Shown here: one piece after another, positions 19,107 through 32,083 of the stretch | Position numbering within the stretch: position 1 is the stretch's first letter | Layout: each line of letters opens with the position of its first letter | Assembly (NCBI GenBank): GCA_030789695.1 | Contig: JAULAV010003509.1 | Location: 1 to 64,000, forward strand | DNA: 64,000 bases | Reading direction: 5' to 3' | From: Scilla litardierei | Taxonomy: Eukaryota > Streptophyta > Magnoliopsida > Asparagales > Asparagaceae | Notes under the pieces: model-generated | What the model saw: only the letters and a program-made list of their open reading frames with translations | What the model was told of the DNA's origin: nothing | Database searches by the model: none | Translations under genes and position numbers: made by a program

Positions 19107-22100
19107 TCACGTGTCCGGGAACAAAAGTGGGAAACGCTCTCGCATCTCATCCTCATTCTCCCAAGTAGACTCTCCAGGCGAGCCGTGTCGCCACATCACC
19201 CTCACAAGATTGACAACCTTGTTTCGAAGTGACTTCTGACGCCTGTCCAGAATCTGCACTGGCTGCTGGTCATACGTCATATCGGGGCAAACGGTAATCT
19301 CCGAAAAATCCACAGCATGAGATGGATTGCTAATGTATCGACGAAGCTGCGACACATGGAAAACATTGTGAACTCCTTCCAAAGATGGCGGCAAGGCTAA
19401 GGGGTAGGCTACCTCGCCAACTTTCTCCAGAATATCAAACGGTCCAATGTATCGCGGGCTCAACTTCCCTTGCTTCCCAAAACAAATCACACCACGATTC
19501 GGGAAAATCTTCAAGAACACATGGTCACCCGGCTGAAACTCCAAAGGACGGCGTTTAGCATCCGCCCAATGCTTAAAACGGTCTTGAGCAATCCTCAACC
19601 TCTCCCGAATGTTCCTGACAACATCCACGGCCTCCACAATCATCTCAGGTCCCAACAGCTCACGATCACCAACGTCATCCCAACTCAATGGCGATCGACA
19701 TTTCCTCCCATAAAGAGCGGCGAAAGGCGCCATGCCAATACTCGCATGGAAGCTGTTGTTGTAAGAAAACTCTACCAGATGTAGATGGTCCTCCCACGAA
19801 CCCTTGAAATCCAACATGCACACCCTCAGCATGTCCTCCAAGATCTGAATCGTCCTCTCGGACTGGCCATCCGTCTGCGGATGGTACGCCGTGCTGAAAC
19901 TCAGACGCGTACCCAAACTCTTCTGCAAACTCTGCCAGAACTGAGATGTGAACCTCATGTCTCTGTCTGACACGATACTCACGGGGACTCCGTGAAGTCG
20001 TATGACCTCCTGCCCGATTCACGTTACATCACTATCTAAGCTAGGAAAAGGAAACAGAAACGGAGAGTAAAAGAATTTACCTCCATGTATCTCCTTTCTA
20101 ACGCCTCAGTGGAGTGTCCTACTCGGAATGGAATAAAGTGCACGGATTTGGTCAATCGGTCTACGATCACCCAAATCGCGTCATTCTGCTTCGGACTCCG
20201 AGCTAGTCCAGTCACGAAATCCATAGTGATGTGTTGCCACTTCCACTCTGGAATCGAAAGAGGTTGTAGCAACCCTGCCGTACGCTGATGCTCCGCCTTC
20301 ACTTGTTGGCAAACCAAACACTTGGCTACACTCCGAGCCACACTCCTCTTCATACCATGCCACCAATAGTTCAGACGAAGATCCTTGTACATCTTGGTCC
20401 CACCAGGATGCACAGAATACGGCGAACTGTGTGCCTCCACCATCAACTCCTCTCTAATATCCCCAGCTGGCACACACAACCTGGCTCCAAACCTCAGCAA
20501 GCCATCCTCATGAATCAAAAAGTCAGTTCACAGACCGGCTTCCACCTGCTCCCAAATCTTCACCAGCTTCGGATCCTCGGCCTGGCCAGCCTTGATCCGA
20601 TCCACGATCATCGACTGAATCTGCATACTCATCAACGAAGAAGCCTTCCCAGGAAGAACAATCTCAACACCAGACTTGCAAAAATCCTGCTGTAATCTCC
20701 ACTGTGAGGTCAAAATCATCACCGCTGGAAGCCTACTCAGTGCATCAGGAACCACATTCACCTTGCCAGGGTGATACAGCAAATCAATCTCAAAATCCGC
20801 CATGAGCTCCAATCATCGACGATGTCGCATGTTGAGCTCCTTCTGAGTAAAAATATACTTCAATCTTTTGTGATCGGTGAAGATCTTCACTTTCTCACTC
20901 AGCAGGAAGTGCTTCCAAATCTTAAGAGCAAACACAACGGCAGCCAACTTCAAATCATGCGTCGGGTAATTCTTCTCATGAACCTTGAGTTGACGAGAAG
21001 CATAAGCCATAACATGCCCGTGCTGATGCAACACACAACCGAGACCCTTGCCAGAAGCATCGCAAAAGATCTCAAATCCACCGCTGCGATCAGGCACAAC
21101 AAGAATAGGGGCAGTCGTCAACCTCTCCCTCAGAACACCAAAAGCATTCTCACAATCATCCGACCAAACAAAAGGTACATCCTTCCGCGTCAACCTGGTC
21201 ATCGGCTCAGCAATACGGGAAAAGTCCTTAATGAAACGCCGATAGTAACCAGCAAGTCCAAGGAAACTCCGAATCTCAGACGCTGACTGCGGGACAGGCC
21301 ACTCTCTGATGGCCCTAATCTTATCGGGATCCACTGAAATACCATCTCCAGTCACCACATGCCCGAGAAAAGAAACTCTGTCCAGCCAAAACTCGCACTT
21401 CGAAAACTTAGCACACAACCGATGCTTCCTCAAAATTTCCAACACCGTCCTCAAGTGCGAGGCATGCTCTTCCTCTGACTTAGAATAGATCAGAATATCA
21501 TCAATAAAGATAACGACAAACTTATCTAAAAAGTCGTAGAAAATCAGGTTCATCAGATTCATAAAAACTGCGGGTGCATTGGTTACACCGAAAGGCATAA
21601 CCACAAACTCGTAGTGTCCATACTTCGTCTTGAACGCTGTCTTCGAAACATCATCCTTCTTCACCTTCAACTGATGGTAACCACTCCTCAGATCCAACTT
21701 CTAAAACACCCTCGAACCTCCAAGCTGATCAAAAATATCATCGATGCGAGGCAACGGGTATTTATTCTTGATGGTCACCGCATTCAACTCCCAATAGTCC
21801 ACGCACATGCGACGCGAACCATCCTTCTTCTTCACCAGCAGCACCGGTGCTCCCCACGGAGACACACTAGGGTTGATATAACCCTTCTGCAAAAGCTCAT
21901 CCAGCTGCTTCCGCAATTCTTCCAACTCTGCTGGTGCCATACGATATGGTGCCTTCGAAATGGGATGCGCACCTGGAATAAGATCAATAGAAAACTCCAA
22001 AGCTCGATCAGGCGGCAATCCAGACATCTCCTCGGGGAACACGTCATCAAAATCTCGCACCACAGCTGGCCTCTCCAACTCCATCTGCAGAGCCACAACC

Positions 22101-22500
22101 TCCACCGGTCTGGTCCGAAATCTGACCGGACCCAGCGAACTGCTACCTCGACTGAACTCAAATACTGGATGTACTGGAATCTCGAACACCACCTTCTTCC
22201 TCCGACAGTCAATCGTAGCATAGAAGCTCGCAAGCCAATCCATCCCAATGACCACATCGTAGTTGATGATGTCGTGGACAATGAAATCAGCACAAAGCTC
22301 ACGTCCACAAACCACCAACGGGCAAGAATTGCACCCACGATGCACCGAGACCACACCGTTCCCTGTGACGATATTCCAACTCTTAGGAAGAGAGGACGTC
22401 GACAAGGAATGCTTCTCCACGAAGCTCCGGGCCAAAATGCACATCGACGCACCTGAGTCAAAGAGGACTCGTGCAGGAAATGTGCAAACCAAAACCACAC
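19107..22500 (-). pseudogene. E2 pol: protease-RT-RNase H-integrase-chromodomain
   Basis: Nearly full-length Pol. Protease with LFDSGAS is near 22440, RT with FIDD near 21500, RNase H at about 20800-21150, the integrase zinc domain at about 20280-20430, the DDE core at about 19850-20250, and the chromodomain ending at 19107. It starts at the intron 1 acceptor and is split by intron 2. Premature stops are a TAG at 21701-21703 (start of the RT thumb-side block, after GSRVF), a TGA at 20813-20815 (Trp codon in RNase H) and a TGA at 20528-20530. Catalytic residues of RT are kept. The pattern is that of a once-active copy decaying by point mutation. Confidence 0.93.
20010..20080 (-). other. E2 intron 2 in integrase core (71 bp)
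   Basis: Complementary-strand segment with donor GAG|GTAAATTC and acceptor GGGCAG|GAG. 71 bp is not a multiple of three, so retention shifts the frame and skipping restores it. Length equals that of E4. Confidence 0.75.
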
Positions 22501-22613
22501 CTAGCAAACAGTCTAACAATCAAATCCTATTCTAGCAACAAACATGAGCAAGCAACCAACATAATCAACAATTAAACTAACTAAGGAAGAAAAATAGCTA
22601 GAATGAGCGTTAC
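22501..22613 (-). other. E2 intron 1 between gag and protease (113 bp)
   Basis: Donor ACAG|GTAACG and acceptor GCTAG|GTGTGG flank a U-rich 113-bp segment. Skipping joins the Gag end VIT to [17 protein letters not shown] of protease, the arrangement seen in intronless relatives. Retention gives stops soon after Gag. Confidence 0.75.
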
Positions 22614-23765
22614 CTGTAATAACCTCGTCCACGGCCATGCTCTCCTCCTCATTCATCAGAAAGGCCTGCCCTCTCGGCGGAACAGCCTGTCGAAAGGCCG
22701 AACAGCCTGTCGAAAGGCCTGTCTCTGTGGAACAAGGGGCGCTTCACATCCAGCGGGCACAGGGGCTCTCTGCTGCAATGGCTGAGCAGCAATAGGTCCC
22801 CGCCAAGGCTGCTTCGACCTCGGACAATCCTTAATGGCATGGGTAGGATCCCCACAGACGACACACTGGCCCAGGAATCTCCTACACTGATCCTTGACGT
22901 GCCCGGTCCTACCGCAGAAATGTCAAGTCTTCAGAATAGGCCCTCCTGGCCTCTTGAACTGAGCTGGCTAATTAGGCTTGAAACCAGGCCTAACCACCGC
23001 TCTGGCCTGCTCCATATGCCTCTTCCCAGCACCAGAAACATGTCCCCTCCTCTGACTCAGGTTCAGCTCATGCCTCCTTGCAGCGACCAGAACCTTCTGA
23101 TAAGAGTCCAGATCAGAGGAAGACACAAAACTCTAGAGCTCCAAAGCAAGTCCCTGTAGGAACCTCTGAGCCCTCTCATCAGCATCCTGCACCATCTTCG
23201 GCGCGAACCGACTAAGCCTAGTGAACTCTTGGTGGTACTGGTCCACCGTCAAGCTCCATTTCTTCAGATCAATGAAACACTGTAGCATCTCCTTCTTAGC
23301 AGCCTTCGGAAAGAACTCCTCATCAAACCTGGACTTAAAGGTAGCCCAAGCTATCGGCTCCACCAACATCTTCTCTTCCGCATCCCACCAGTTCCGAGAG
23401 TTATCCTTGAGCTGCCGCTTTGCCAAATCAACCCATCCAGCCGGGGTGATCTTGGCCATCCTCAAGTTATCCTCAATGTTCCGAATCCACTCATCGGAAG
23501 CCAGAGGACCCTCAGACCCATCAAAATATTCGAGACCCAGCTCCCGAAATTGCTTCGCTCCCGGCTCGGAGCGAGGGGCCTCCGGAGCCGCCCGAGGAGC
23601 TCGACCAGCCGGAGCATTCTGGACTTGCAAGAGCACGCCCTGCTGCACCTGCATCATCTGAAGCATCATCCGCATCATCTCCCCATTGGTGGGTTCCCGC
23701 TCAGGCTCCTCGTCATGAGGGGGCGCACCACTACCTCCACCACGGGTGATTCGTCTTCCTGCCAT
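22614..23765 (-). pseudogene. E2 gag: capsid and zinc-knuckle protein, broken
   Basis: Starts MAGRR at complement 23765. A Gln/Pro-rich N terminus precedes a Retrotrans_gag-type capsid domain (WDAEEKM, FDEEFFP, YHQEFTRLSRFAP at about 23220-23480), then two CCHC knuckles at about 22840-22930. Breaks: a stop after GLALEL near 23133, a stop after FKPN, a TGA replacing the first knuckle Cys codon near 22920, and a 20-bp tandem duplication (GAACAGCCTGTCGAAAGGCC, about 22680-22719) that shifts the frame before the intron donor. The 145-bp leader 23766-23910 is collinear with E3 and E4. Confidence 0.9.
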
Positions 23766-23910
23766 CAAGTGACACAGAAAACGAAACAATTAGACTCGTA
23801 TCTTATGACTCGGACGTCGAACTTAGTTTATTGGACATTCTAATATTATTATCGCTATTCCGCCAATTCACGGTTACAGAAGAGGACCTGCATGGGCCAC
23901 CAACAAAACC

Positions 23911-26442
23911 TGTCACGCCCCGCTTCCCTAAAATGGAGGCGAGACGTGGAAAGGTCCGCACGAGAGTGGAGCTGTGAAGCCCCAAACCTGATAATCGTCA
24001 ATAAAACATAAGCAGGTCCTTGTAACCGCAAGTGGAAACAACAATAATAACACAAGGAGAGACAGAAACAAAAGCTCAATCTCAGAAATTGTCCAACATT
24101 AAAATTAAGTTCAACATCCAGAAAAGCCACCAGGCTAAAAGAAAGAGTCTAAAGGCCCAGAACAAGGCCAAACAAAGTCAAACGTAAACAGAGTATAGGT
24201 GCTGCGCACCGACAATTACATCAGTCTAAAACAAAAAGGGGAAAGCTCAACGAAGACACTAGGACTGGTCCCCAGTGTCCACGTACTCCTCGCCAAACAC
24301 AGACTCGGGCACGGCGTCCGCAAACACCTCGTCCTCAACAACGGACTCAGGCTCGGGATCTAACATGTGTCACCCAAAAGAGTAAAGGGGCACATATTAG
24401 CAAGGCTAAAAGACTTGGGCAAGGAAACTGAAGGTAAGGTAAACTAGCAACCTAGCAGTTATAGTATGATGCATGGCATGGCAAGTATAGTATGGAAGTG
24501 ACAAGTAAAGGGAAGTACAAGTAGCAAGTATGTCACGGATAACAAGTAGAACACGGACAAGTACAAGTCAAGTGGTTCACGTCGATTGAACAGTCAAGTA
24601 AACAAGTTGTGCACAGAGATTTCGCCAGTTGGCTAGAGTGGCTGATGGGGCCAACTCCTAAGCTCAAGTAACCGTTTATCTCTACCCCTCCACGTGTATC
24701 GAGCCAGGGAATTACCCCGAACACGGAATGCTCACTTCTGGAACACGAGCCAGGAAGTGTATTTTACAAGTATGGCGTAGGATTATGCCTGCAACGCAGG
24801 TGCCTAGCTGGTAAACAAGTAGATCGGGCATTGGCTATCAACCAACTCACGTAGCCCGCTTCTGGAACATAGGCCAGGAACACAAGTATTGTAGCGTGTG
24901 CTACGAATGCGACATACAACATGGATAGCATGGATGACAATAAATTCGCGTACCGTTAATCAAAATTAAACATGACATGATAGTTATGCAACAAGATAAA
25001 TGACGGTCCTAGCTTCGTTGTCAAGCTAGTTCCTGAAATTGCGCCTAGGCGAGTATCATTTCGTCGCCTAGTCTCTTTTACGTCTACAACAAGCAAATGG
25101 CCTAAGACATGGCCCAAACCCTAAGTGGCAAGTTTCACTTGCCTAGCACCGAGGATGACGATCAACGAGGGTTCGTCCCACGGATGCTAATCTACGGGGA
25201 AGTTGCTGTTATGGAGAAACAATCATCAAAACAACATTCATTTCATTAGGGTTTCACAAAAACACAACGGGTTATGAAAACATTAAGAGATCGATTATTA
25301 CCGTATCGGAAGCGGAAGAACGACGCCGAGCAAGCACGGCAACGGAAGAAACGCTCCAGGGAACCTAGGGTTCAGATCTGGAATAGATGGGAAAAATCTG
25401 GAGAAATTGGGTTTTGGGGGTTTGATGATGGTTTGAGGAAGATGAGAGGTAGAATGTGTTAAGTGCGGGTTTGGATGATGGATTTTGGGCTTGGGATGAA
25501 GGAATAAGGGTTTGAGGTAGTAGGGGGCTCAATGGGGGAGAAATTAGGTTTAGAGTTGAAGAAGAAGAAGAAGAAAACGTTTGGAGGGGTATTTATAGGG
25601 TTTGGTGGCGGCTAGGGCAAAACTAGGGTTTACTGCACTGATTAGTCGGTCAAAGAAGGTTGGCTGACCGACTAGTTTAGCAACTAGTCGGTCGGTCGAT
25701 TAGCTGTGACCGACTAACACCAAGCAGCGAAATTAGGGAAAAATCCGGGTAATGAATTAGTCGGTCAAAGAGCAACCACTGACCGACTAGTTTGGAAACT
25801 AGTCGGTCGGTTGACCAACGCAGACCAACTAAGTCCAAACAGTAACTCTTGTACAAAAATAGGATTTAGATTTAGTCGGTCAAAGAACAACTACTGACCG
25901 ACTAGTTTCGAATCTAGTCGGTCGATGAACGTTCTTAGACCGACTAAGAATGAATAGTACTTGGTGTCAAAAATGATCATAGAGCTAGTCGGTTAAAGAA
26001 CGATTGCTGACCGACTAGTTTGCAACCTAGTCGGTCGACCAATGTTCTTAGACCGACTAACGATAAACAGTAACTCCTGAATAATTTACAAAGCCCACTA
26101 GTCGGTCCATGAAGGTTTGCCGACCGATTAAATCGTCATCTAGTCGGTCGGTTCCCCTTCTTGTACCGACTAACGTGCACCAAAAGTTCCGAAATGGAGC
26201 GCGAAGCTCCGGGATCGATTCCTAAGACTCCTAGGCTTGATCTAACAATAAGATGTGACCGATATGAAGCCCGTCACGAATGACTTACTCCAAAATCGAC
26301 GATCAACGAATGAAGCTAGGAAAACGCGACGAAACGATCGAAAATGAAAGCTACGGAGAAGAAAACCACACATAAGGAGAAAATCCACCAAAACATATAA
26401 TATAATATAATAAATCCAGATACATGAAAACCAGTCGTTACA
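23911..26442 (-). repeat. E2 5' LTR (2532 bp)
   Basis: Complete LTR with array A at about 25645-26170, TATA near 25589-25598 on the minus strand, leader hairpins at about 25015-25147 and the micro-ORF. It is collinear with the split 3' LTR. Target duplication CTTTT follows at 26443. Confidence 0.94.
24259..24366 (-). CDS. Conserved acidic micro-ORF (E2 5' LTR)
   Basis: Intact 35-codon frame with the same peptide as the E2 3' LTR copy. The frame has stayed open in both LTRs while gag and pol of the same element gained stops. Confidence 0.45.
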   Translation of the reverse strand: MLDPEPESVVEDEVFADAVPESVFGEEYVDTGDQS

Positions 26443-26701
26443 CTTTTCTCTTATTTCAATTGTTTTGTGTTGTTTTCATTGTGCTTGATGGTGAATGTTT
26501 GTTTGTCTCTTTTATTGCTTGCTATCATGTTCTTCACCATTGAGTAGTGTTTGATGAAACCTAATATGGGTTAGAGTAGAATTGATGCCTGGGATATTTC
26601 ATTTGACTTGATTGCATGGCAAGTGTTTGATGGAATGTGTCAATAGGGATTTCTAGCAATCTGAGTCCAATTCGTACGCAACACACTAGATGTGTTTGGG
26701 G
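26443..26701 (+). repeat. Athila-like LTR B, second segment
   Basis: Continuation of the host LTR after E2, beginning with the second CTTTT. No reading frame is seen. It ends at the left border of the sirevirus-like insertion (TGGGG at 26697-26701). Confidence 0.5.
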
Positions 26702-28421
26702 TGTAGGGCCCTGGGAAGCAACTGCACATGTACTAGAGGGGTGGTGAATAGTACTTTTAAGTAATAAGGAGTGTTATTCCTAATTATCGTGCAATTAACA
26801 AACAACGATGCGGAATAACTACAATCAAGAAATAATGCAAACGCAAACACAATGGTTTAATGGGTTCGGATCCACCCAAGTCTCCCCGACTTGTTCCCGG
26901 TGATCCTACGTCCCAACCACCCGGATCCCTTCCGGATACTTGAGTTAGAAACCCTAACTCAAGATTTCCAATATGAACACTTGCGAAAACCTCACAAGTG
27001 CAATCGACCTACAATCGATGACCGTGACTCCCACAACCCGGGATCACGCAAAACCTCTCACAACCGAGAGTATATAATTCAAATATAACTGAAATGAAAT
27101 GCTTACCAACAAAATACCTATGCCTTGAGATTTCTTACCAAATTAGGGCAAAGAGGATTTTGATGGAGGAAGAGTCACCAAACCCTAGCTTCAAGAAGAT
27201 GACCAGCAATGGAAGCCTAGGGTGGAGATGGTGACCTAGAATCAAGCTTCTAGCTTGAATGGCTCACAATGGAGAGAATCTCTCTTGAGGATTTAGGACT
27301 CAAGAACTTGAGGGAGAGATTCTTGTGAGAAGAGAGAGCTTGGAAATAGAGTTGATTGCTCTTCTCTTTTGATCTGAAAATATCTCCAATATGTTGCTTA
27401 ACCCCTTCAAGAAATGAATCAGGATTCTATTTATAGGGGCAAGGAAAAACGAGTTCAAAAAGATCCCAACGGCTCTATTCTGAACCAGACTAGTCGGCCA
27501 AAGAAGGATCACTGACCGACTAGTTCATCAACTAGTCGGTCGGTGAGACAACATGGACCGACTAAGTGAGGAACAGCCAAAAGGTGAAGTTCCAGGCAAA
27601 GACAACTAGTCGGTCTAAGAAGACTTGCCGACCGACTAGTTTCTCAACTAGTCGGTCGGTGAATGTTCTTTGACCGACTAACGTCGAATTAGGATAGGTT
27701 GACTTCAAGATGACTTAGTCGGTTTAAGAACAAATGCTGACCGACTAGTTTCTCAACTAGTCGGTCGGTAAACGTTCTTTGACCGACTAACTCGAAACAG
27801 TAGCTCAGGCTGAAAAAGATTGAACACAACTAGTCGGTCTAAGAAGGATTACTGACCGACTAAATCGTCATCTAGTCGGTCGGTGACTCTTCTTTGACCG
27901 ACTAACTGTAGTCATAGAAAGAGCTGAATTAGAGAAGGCAAACTAGTCGGTTTAAGTAGAGTTTCCGATCGACTAGATCGTCATCTAGTCGGTTGGTGAC
28001 TCTTCTTGAACCAACTAACATGCACTCGAAGCCGAGGGAAAGAGCGATAGGCTTCGGGAAAGTTTCTAATGGCTTCTATGATAATCCTAGCTCTAAGATA
28101 TGAGCGAAATGAAGGTTATAAGGTAAGTCCTACTCAAGGCTTAACATTCTAATCTATGAAGCTAGAAGACTATAAAATAAACCTTACGAGCCGTCTTCAA
28201 AGCTTCAATCTTCATTCCTCTTGACTTCAATATTGCTCCTTGAGCTTCAACGAAGCTCCAGGCACACGATCACGCATATTGAGAAGTCTTGAGACGTCGC
28301 TTTTGTTGTACGTGGTATTTTGGCGACGATCTCCATAACTGCGCTCACAAATTGTTAGTTCACGATTTATTTATGTTTGCTCATCATCCAAAACCAAATC
28401 CGGGGAGTCCAATACTCAACA
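26702..28421 (-). repeat. Sirevirus-like 3' LTR with array A
   Basis: 1720 bp. On the minus strand, palindromes of the TAGTCGGTC/GACCGACTA type fill about 27482-28020. A TATA box (CCTATAAATAG, complement about 27426-27437) follows, then the transcribed part. Units closely resemble those in the Ty3/gypsy E2 LTR, although the rest of the LTR is unrelated. Confidence 0.93.
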
Positions 28422-29690
28422 TTCTCCCCCTTTTTGGTGATGACAAACCAACATAAATAATAATAAAAAAATAATGAACTAAATGAAATATACTTACTCC
28501 CCCTGCATTGATGACACATTAGTTCCATATGAAATAATAAGCACATACATCAAGCAGACGAGGAAAGTAAAAATTCAAATCCAATATTTGAGATTTAGGA
28601 TTTGTAATCCATTTTTATATCTTAACTCCCCCTGAATCTAACATATCAAATTAGATTCATGGTAGATTATCATTTAGCACATGCCATTATTATATCTCTC
28701 CCCCTTTGGCATAATCCAAAAAGAGCGGGAGGAAGCCAACGACAATAAATCATGTCCAAATAATTCATTAAGCATGAGAGTCTAAGAATACGACCACGTT
28801 TCATATGACACCAAAATAACATTCGAATAAAATCAAAGCGAGTCAATAAGATCATAGTCGAAAATCGAAAAACTAAAATCATCAAAATATCAAATGTAAA
28901 TTCACTTATTGAAGAAATGAATTTACTCTCCAATATCAACATTTATAACTATTTTAGTGCATGGAAAACAATTCTATGTTTTCATACAACTAAAGCTATT
29001 GAATGAACATAAATCATCGAGCGACGAAACCAATATCAGAGACATACATAAAATGTGCACAAAGGAATGAACCACCAAAAGAGTGGTGCACATCATAGAA
29101 TATCAAATGTCACAATATCGATCAAAAATGAACATAAAGTAAAAGCACATCAAAACTAAGTGAAGTGTGCGATGAGAAGTGACAAGGTGATAAAAGTAAT
29201 ACGAAAATCATCATAATAACTTTTAAAACATGTCATGCCAAAAATAGATAAGAATTTCAAAGCATTTATGGCATTCACAATTCTATCATGCTAGGAGAAG
29301 CAAAATGATACCAATGTAAAGAAATAGATTTTAACTAAGCATGCATTCAACCCTCATGGATACCAAATGTAATATTATACTTACAACATTAAGCTCCCCC
29401 TACATTGGTGCATTACCTAAGCACCATCAACTCTGTTTGAATGAAAGTCTTCGCAAATCGAGGAGTTGGTAGGGTTGGTATCCCACGGTGGATTGAACCT
29501 AGAAAACTTCATTTTGGTATCCAAAAATCCTTTTGGATCCAATGGGTTAGACAACAAACATGAAATACGAAATAAAAAATTATTGTAACCCATAAATTAA
29601 TACTATCAAAATCAATTTTATAAACATATGCCTTGGTACCCATAACATGATCATAAGCTCATGGTACCAAGCATTGAAAGGTTAAAGGAA
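28422..29690 (-). promoter_or_regulatory. Multiple PPT-like tracts downstream of sirevirus-like gag
   Basis: No coding frame is supported. CTCCCCCT-type tracts, purine-rich AGGGGGAG on the element's strand, occur at about 28424-28435 (abutting the 3' LTR), 28497-28505, 28625-28633, 28697-28706 and 29394-29401. Multiple PPT motifs before the 3' LTR are a described hallmark of sireviruses, which supports the classification. The AT-rich remainder shows nothing I can name. Confidence 0.7.
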
Positions 29691-32042
29691 CTAACCCTTC
29701 GGAAACCAAGTCCAAGAGGAACTTGACTTCCCAACATAATCATCATTTAAAATAACATCATTAATATATGATTTCACATAAACATTCATAGCATTATCGC
29801 TAGTGTTCTTGGGACCCCAAATAGTGTACATTTTGGGAATCCTCTTCCTAGTGGTTGCATGCACAAAAGGTTGATTTCTATGTGGTGCATGTGGCCTAGG
29901 AGCATGAGATCTAGCAATAGCATTATGATGAGCATGAGATCCATGATGTGGTGTAGCATACATACGTGGATAAGCATGAGGTGTGTATGCATGAGGATGA
30001 TTATGGGAGAAGGCATGCACATGAGGATGAGATGTTTGAACATAGGCATTAGGATGTGCACGAGCATGATTACGTGCATGTGGGTGTCGCATATGAGTGT
30101 TTGCACGTGCTCGTGGGTGCGGAGCATAAAGATCATCATTAATATGAACCGGTGGAGTAGGATGTGTGTTCCTACGTGGCATAGCATGTGAGTACAAAAA
30201 TGCATGACCCCTCTTTGGAGGTCTACCCATAGTGGGTTTCTTTCCAATCGGGGGTGTGTACGAAGTGGAAGCACTATTGGTAGGAGAACTACCAATGGGG
30301 TGTTTGCTCCCACTCGTCGAGGCATCGGATGTCGGCCTAACAAAGGTGGTAGGCGATTTGGATGAGTCTCCCATCTTATACCCCAAGCCAATGTGGTGTT
30401 TGGCCGGAAGTAAGTCATTTAGGATATTATCCAAATGGCCCTTACCTTTATTGAAATCATTGATACGGCCTAACGTGCACTCATACTTCTCTTTGAGAGA
30501 ATGCAAAGAAGCATCCAAAATGGATACTTGCGATGTGAGTGCATAAACACGTGATTTGAGATTCTTATTCTCAATACTCAAAGTTGAGTTTTGAGACGTC
30601 AAATCCGCTATCACATGTTCATCCGAATCCTCAACACGAACATGCTCAAGTTGAGATTTGATGTTCTTCACCTCATTTCTCAACAAGCCATTATGAGTAA
30701 GCAAACTTGCTTTCTCATTGGCGAGTGTCTCAACAATGGTGTCATTGTTGGTGATGGTAGACTTAGGAGAGGTTTGGAGGTTGACAAGTTCATCTTTGGT
30801 CTTATTATATCGATCTACTAATTTAGTAAATTTAGACCAAATTTCTTGGTTTTCTAACCTCATTTCATCAATAGTAGGTTCTTCACTTTCCTCCTCGCTA
30901 CCATCCTCGCTTTCATCCTCGCTATCATCGAAGGAGGACTTTCGATCTTTTGCCTCATTCGCCATGAAGCAAAGTTTTGCTTTCTCCACTCTTCCATCAT
31001 CCGACTCTCCACTTGAGGAATCCTCTTCGGAGTCGGTGAATGTGCCAACAAGTCCTTTCTTGTACTTTCTCGACTTGTCGTACTTTGATGCTTTCCCCTT
31101 CTCCTTGTGTTTGTAGAGAGGACAATCCGGTTTGATGTGTCCTGGCTTGTTGCATTTATAACACACGGGAGTAGAAGCATTAGTCGAACTAACTTTAGAT
31201 TTATTCAAAGATATACCTTCTCGGAGGAATCGATCGAACTTCCTTGCCATACGGGCAATGGATTCCATGTCCAATTCGTCTTCCGATTCTTCATCATCGG
31301 TAGATGGAGCGGCCTTGAAGGCAATCGTCTTTTTCTTTGGCTCATCTTGCTTCAAGTACGCTTTCATCTTTTCCTTCATTCGGATCTTACTATCCTTGCG
31401 TACCTCGTAAGACAACAAGGTACCCATTAGTTGTACGACGGTATATTTATTCATGTCATTACCTTCCTCGATGGCGAAGGTACGCTTTTCCCAACATGAT
31501 GGAAGACCGTCGATAATCTTCGCGACTTTCTCCTTTTAGGTATAGACCTTCCCAAGAGCTTCCAAGTCGTTTGATATATCCACAAAGCGAGCGTAATATT
31601 CCTTCATGGTTTCGCCCTGCTCCATATGAAACAACTCAAATTCTTTATTAGCAACGACGAGTTTAGAATCTTTTACCGTACTCGATCCTTCGTGCAATAT
31701 GAGGAGTTTGTTCCATATTTGATATGCACTCTTACATGTGCATATCTTGTTGAAGTCCTCGGGCTCCAACGCACAATTCAAGGCATTCATTGCCTTGGCA
31801 TTGGCTACTTCCGCGGCGACCTCCGCGGGAGTCCACTTCGCGAAATCTTCTTCGGAAGGCTCGACATACTCCGTCATGGTGGCTCTCTATAGTGAAGCGC
31901 TCCGGAGGAAAATTTGCATCTGGCATTTCCAGTACCCATAGTTGGTACCGTTGAAGTGTGGAGGCCTGACTGAGGATAGTCCTTCCATAACTGAAGAATC
32001 TCCATCGCGGTTCTTGAAGACGTTGTAGTCGTTGTTCGTCAT
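29691..32042 (-). pseudogene. Sirevirus-like gag with His-rich tail, two stops
   Basis: About 784 codons. The start (MTNNDYNVF) and the block RPPHFNGTNYGYWKCQM are typical of plant copia Gag. A UBN2-type capsid region follows, then a CCHC knuckle (C-Y-K-C..H..C at about residues 294-307), an acidic Ser/Glu stretch, a predicted coiled-coil region (about 400-530) and a C-terminal 100 residues very rich in His, Ala and Pro. Two in-frame stops interrupt it: TAG at complement 31887-31889 and TAA at complement 31536-31538. From 31454 to the end the frame is open for 587 codons. No protease or Pol follows. Confidence 0.88.
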
Positions 32043-32064
32043 AGATTTGAACTCGTAGCTTTAA

Positions 32065-32081
32065 CCTTGGCTCTGATACCA
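32065..32081 (-). promoter_or_regulatory. Primer-binding site for initiator tRNA-Met
   Basis: TGGTATCAGAGCCAAGG on the minus strand, two bases after the 5' LTR. TGGTATCAGAGC is the standard complement of the 3' end of plant initiator tRNA-Met and fixes the element's orientation. Confidence 0.95.
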
Positions 32082-32083
32082 AT

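Larger units (their letters stand above)
7376..26442 (-). mobile_element. E2: full-length Tekay-like Ty3/gypsy element with nested E3
   Basis: Minus-strand element with 5' LTR 23911-26442, leader, gag, pol, PPT and 3' LTR 7376-19060. It is flanked by a perfect 5-bp duplication CTTTT (7371-7375 and 26443-26447). The 3' LTR is interrupted by E3, so the element without E3 is about 9.9 kb. LTR lengths without E3 are 2537 and 2532 bp, differing by about one TAATA unit and scattered substitutions. Coding regions carry several stops, so it is not autonomous now. It sits inside Athila-like LTR B. Confidence 0.93.
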
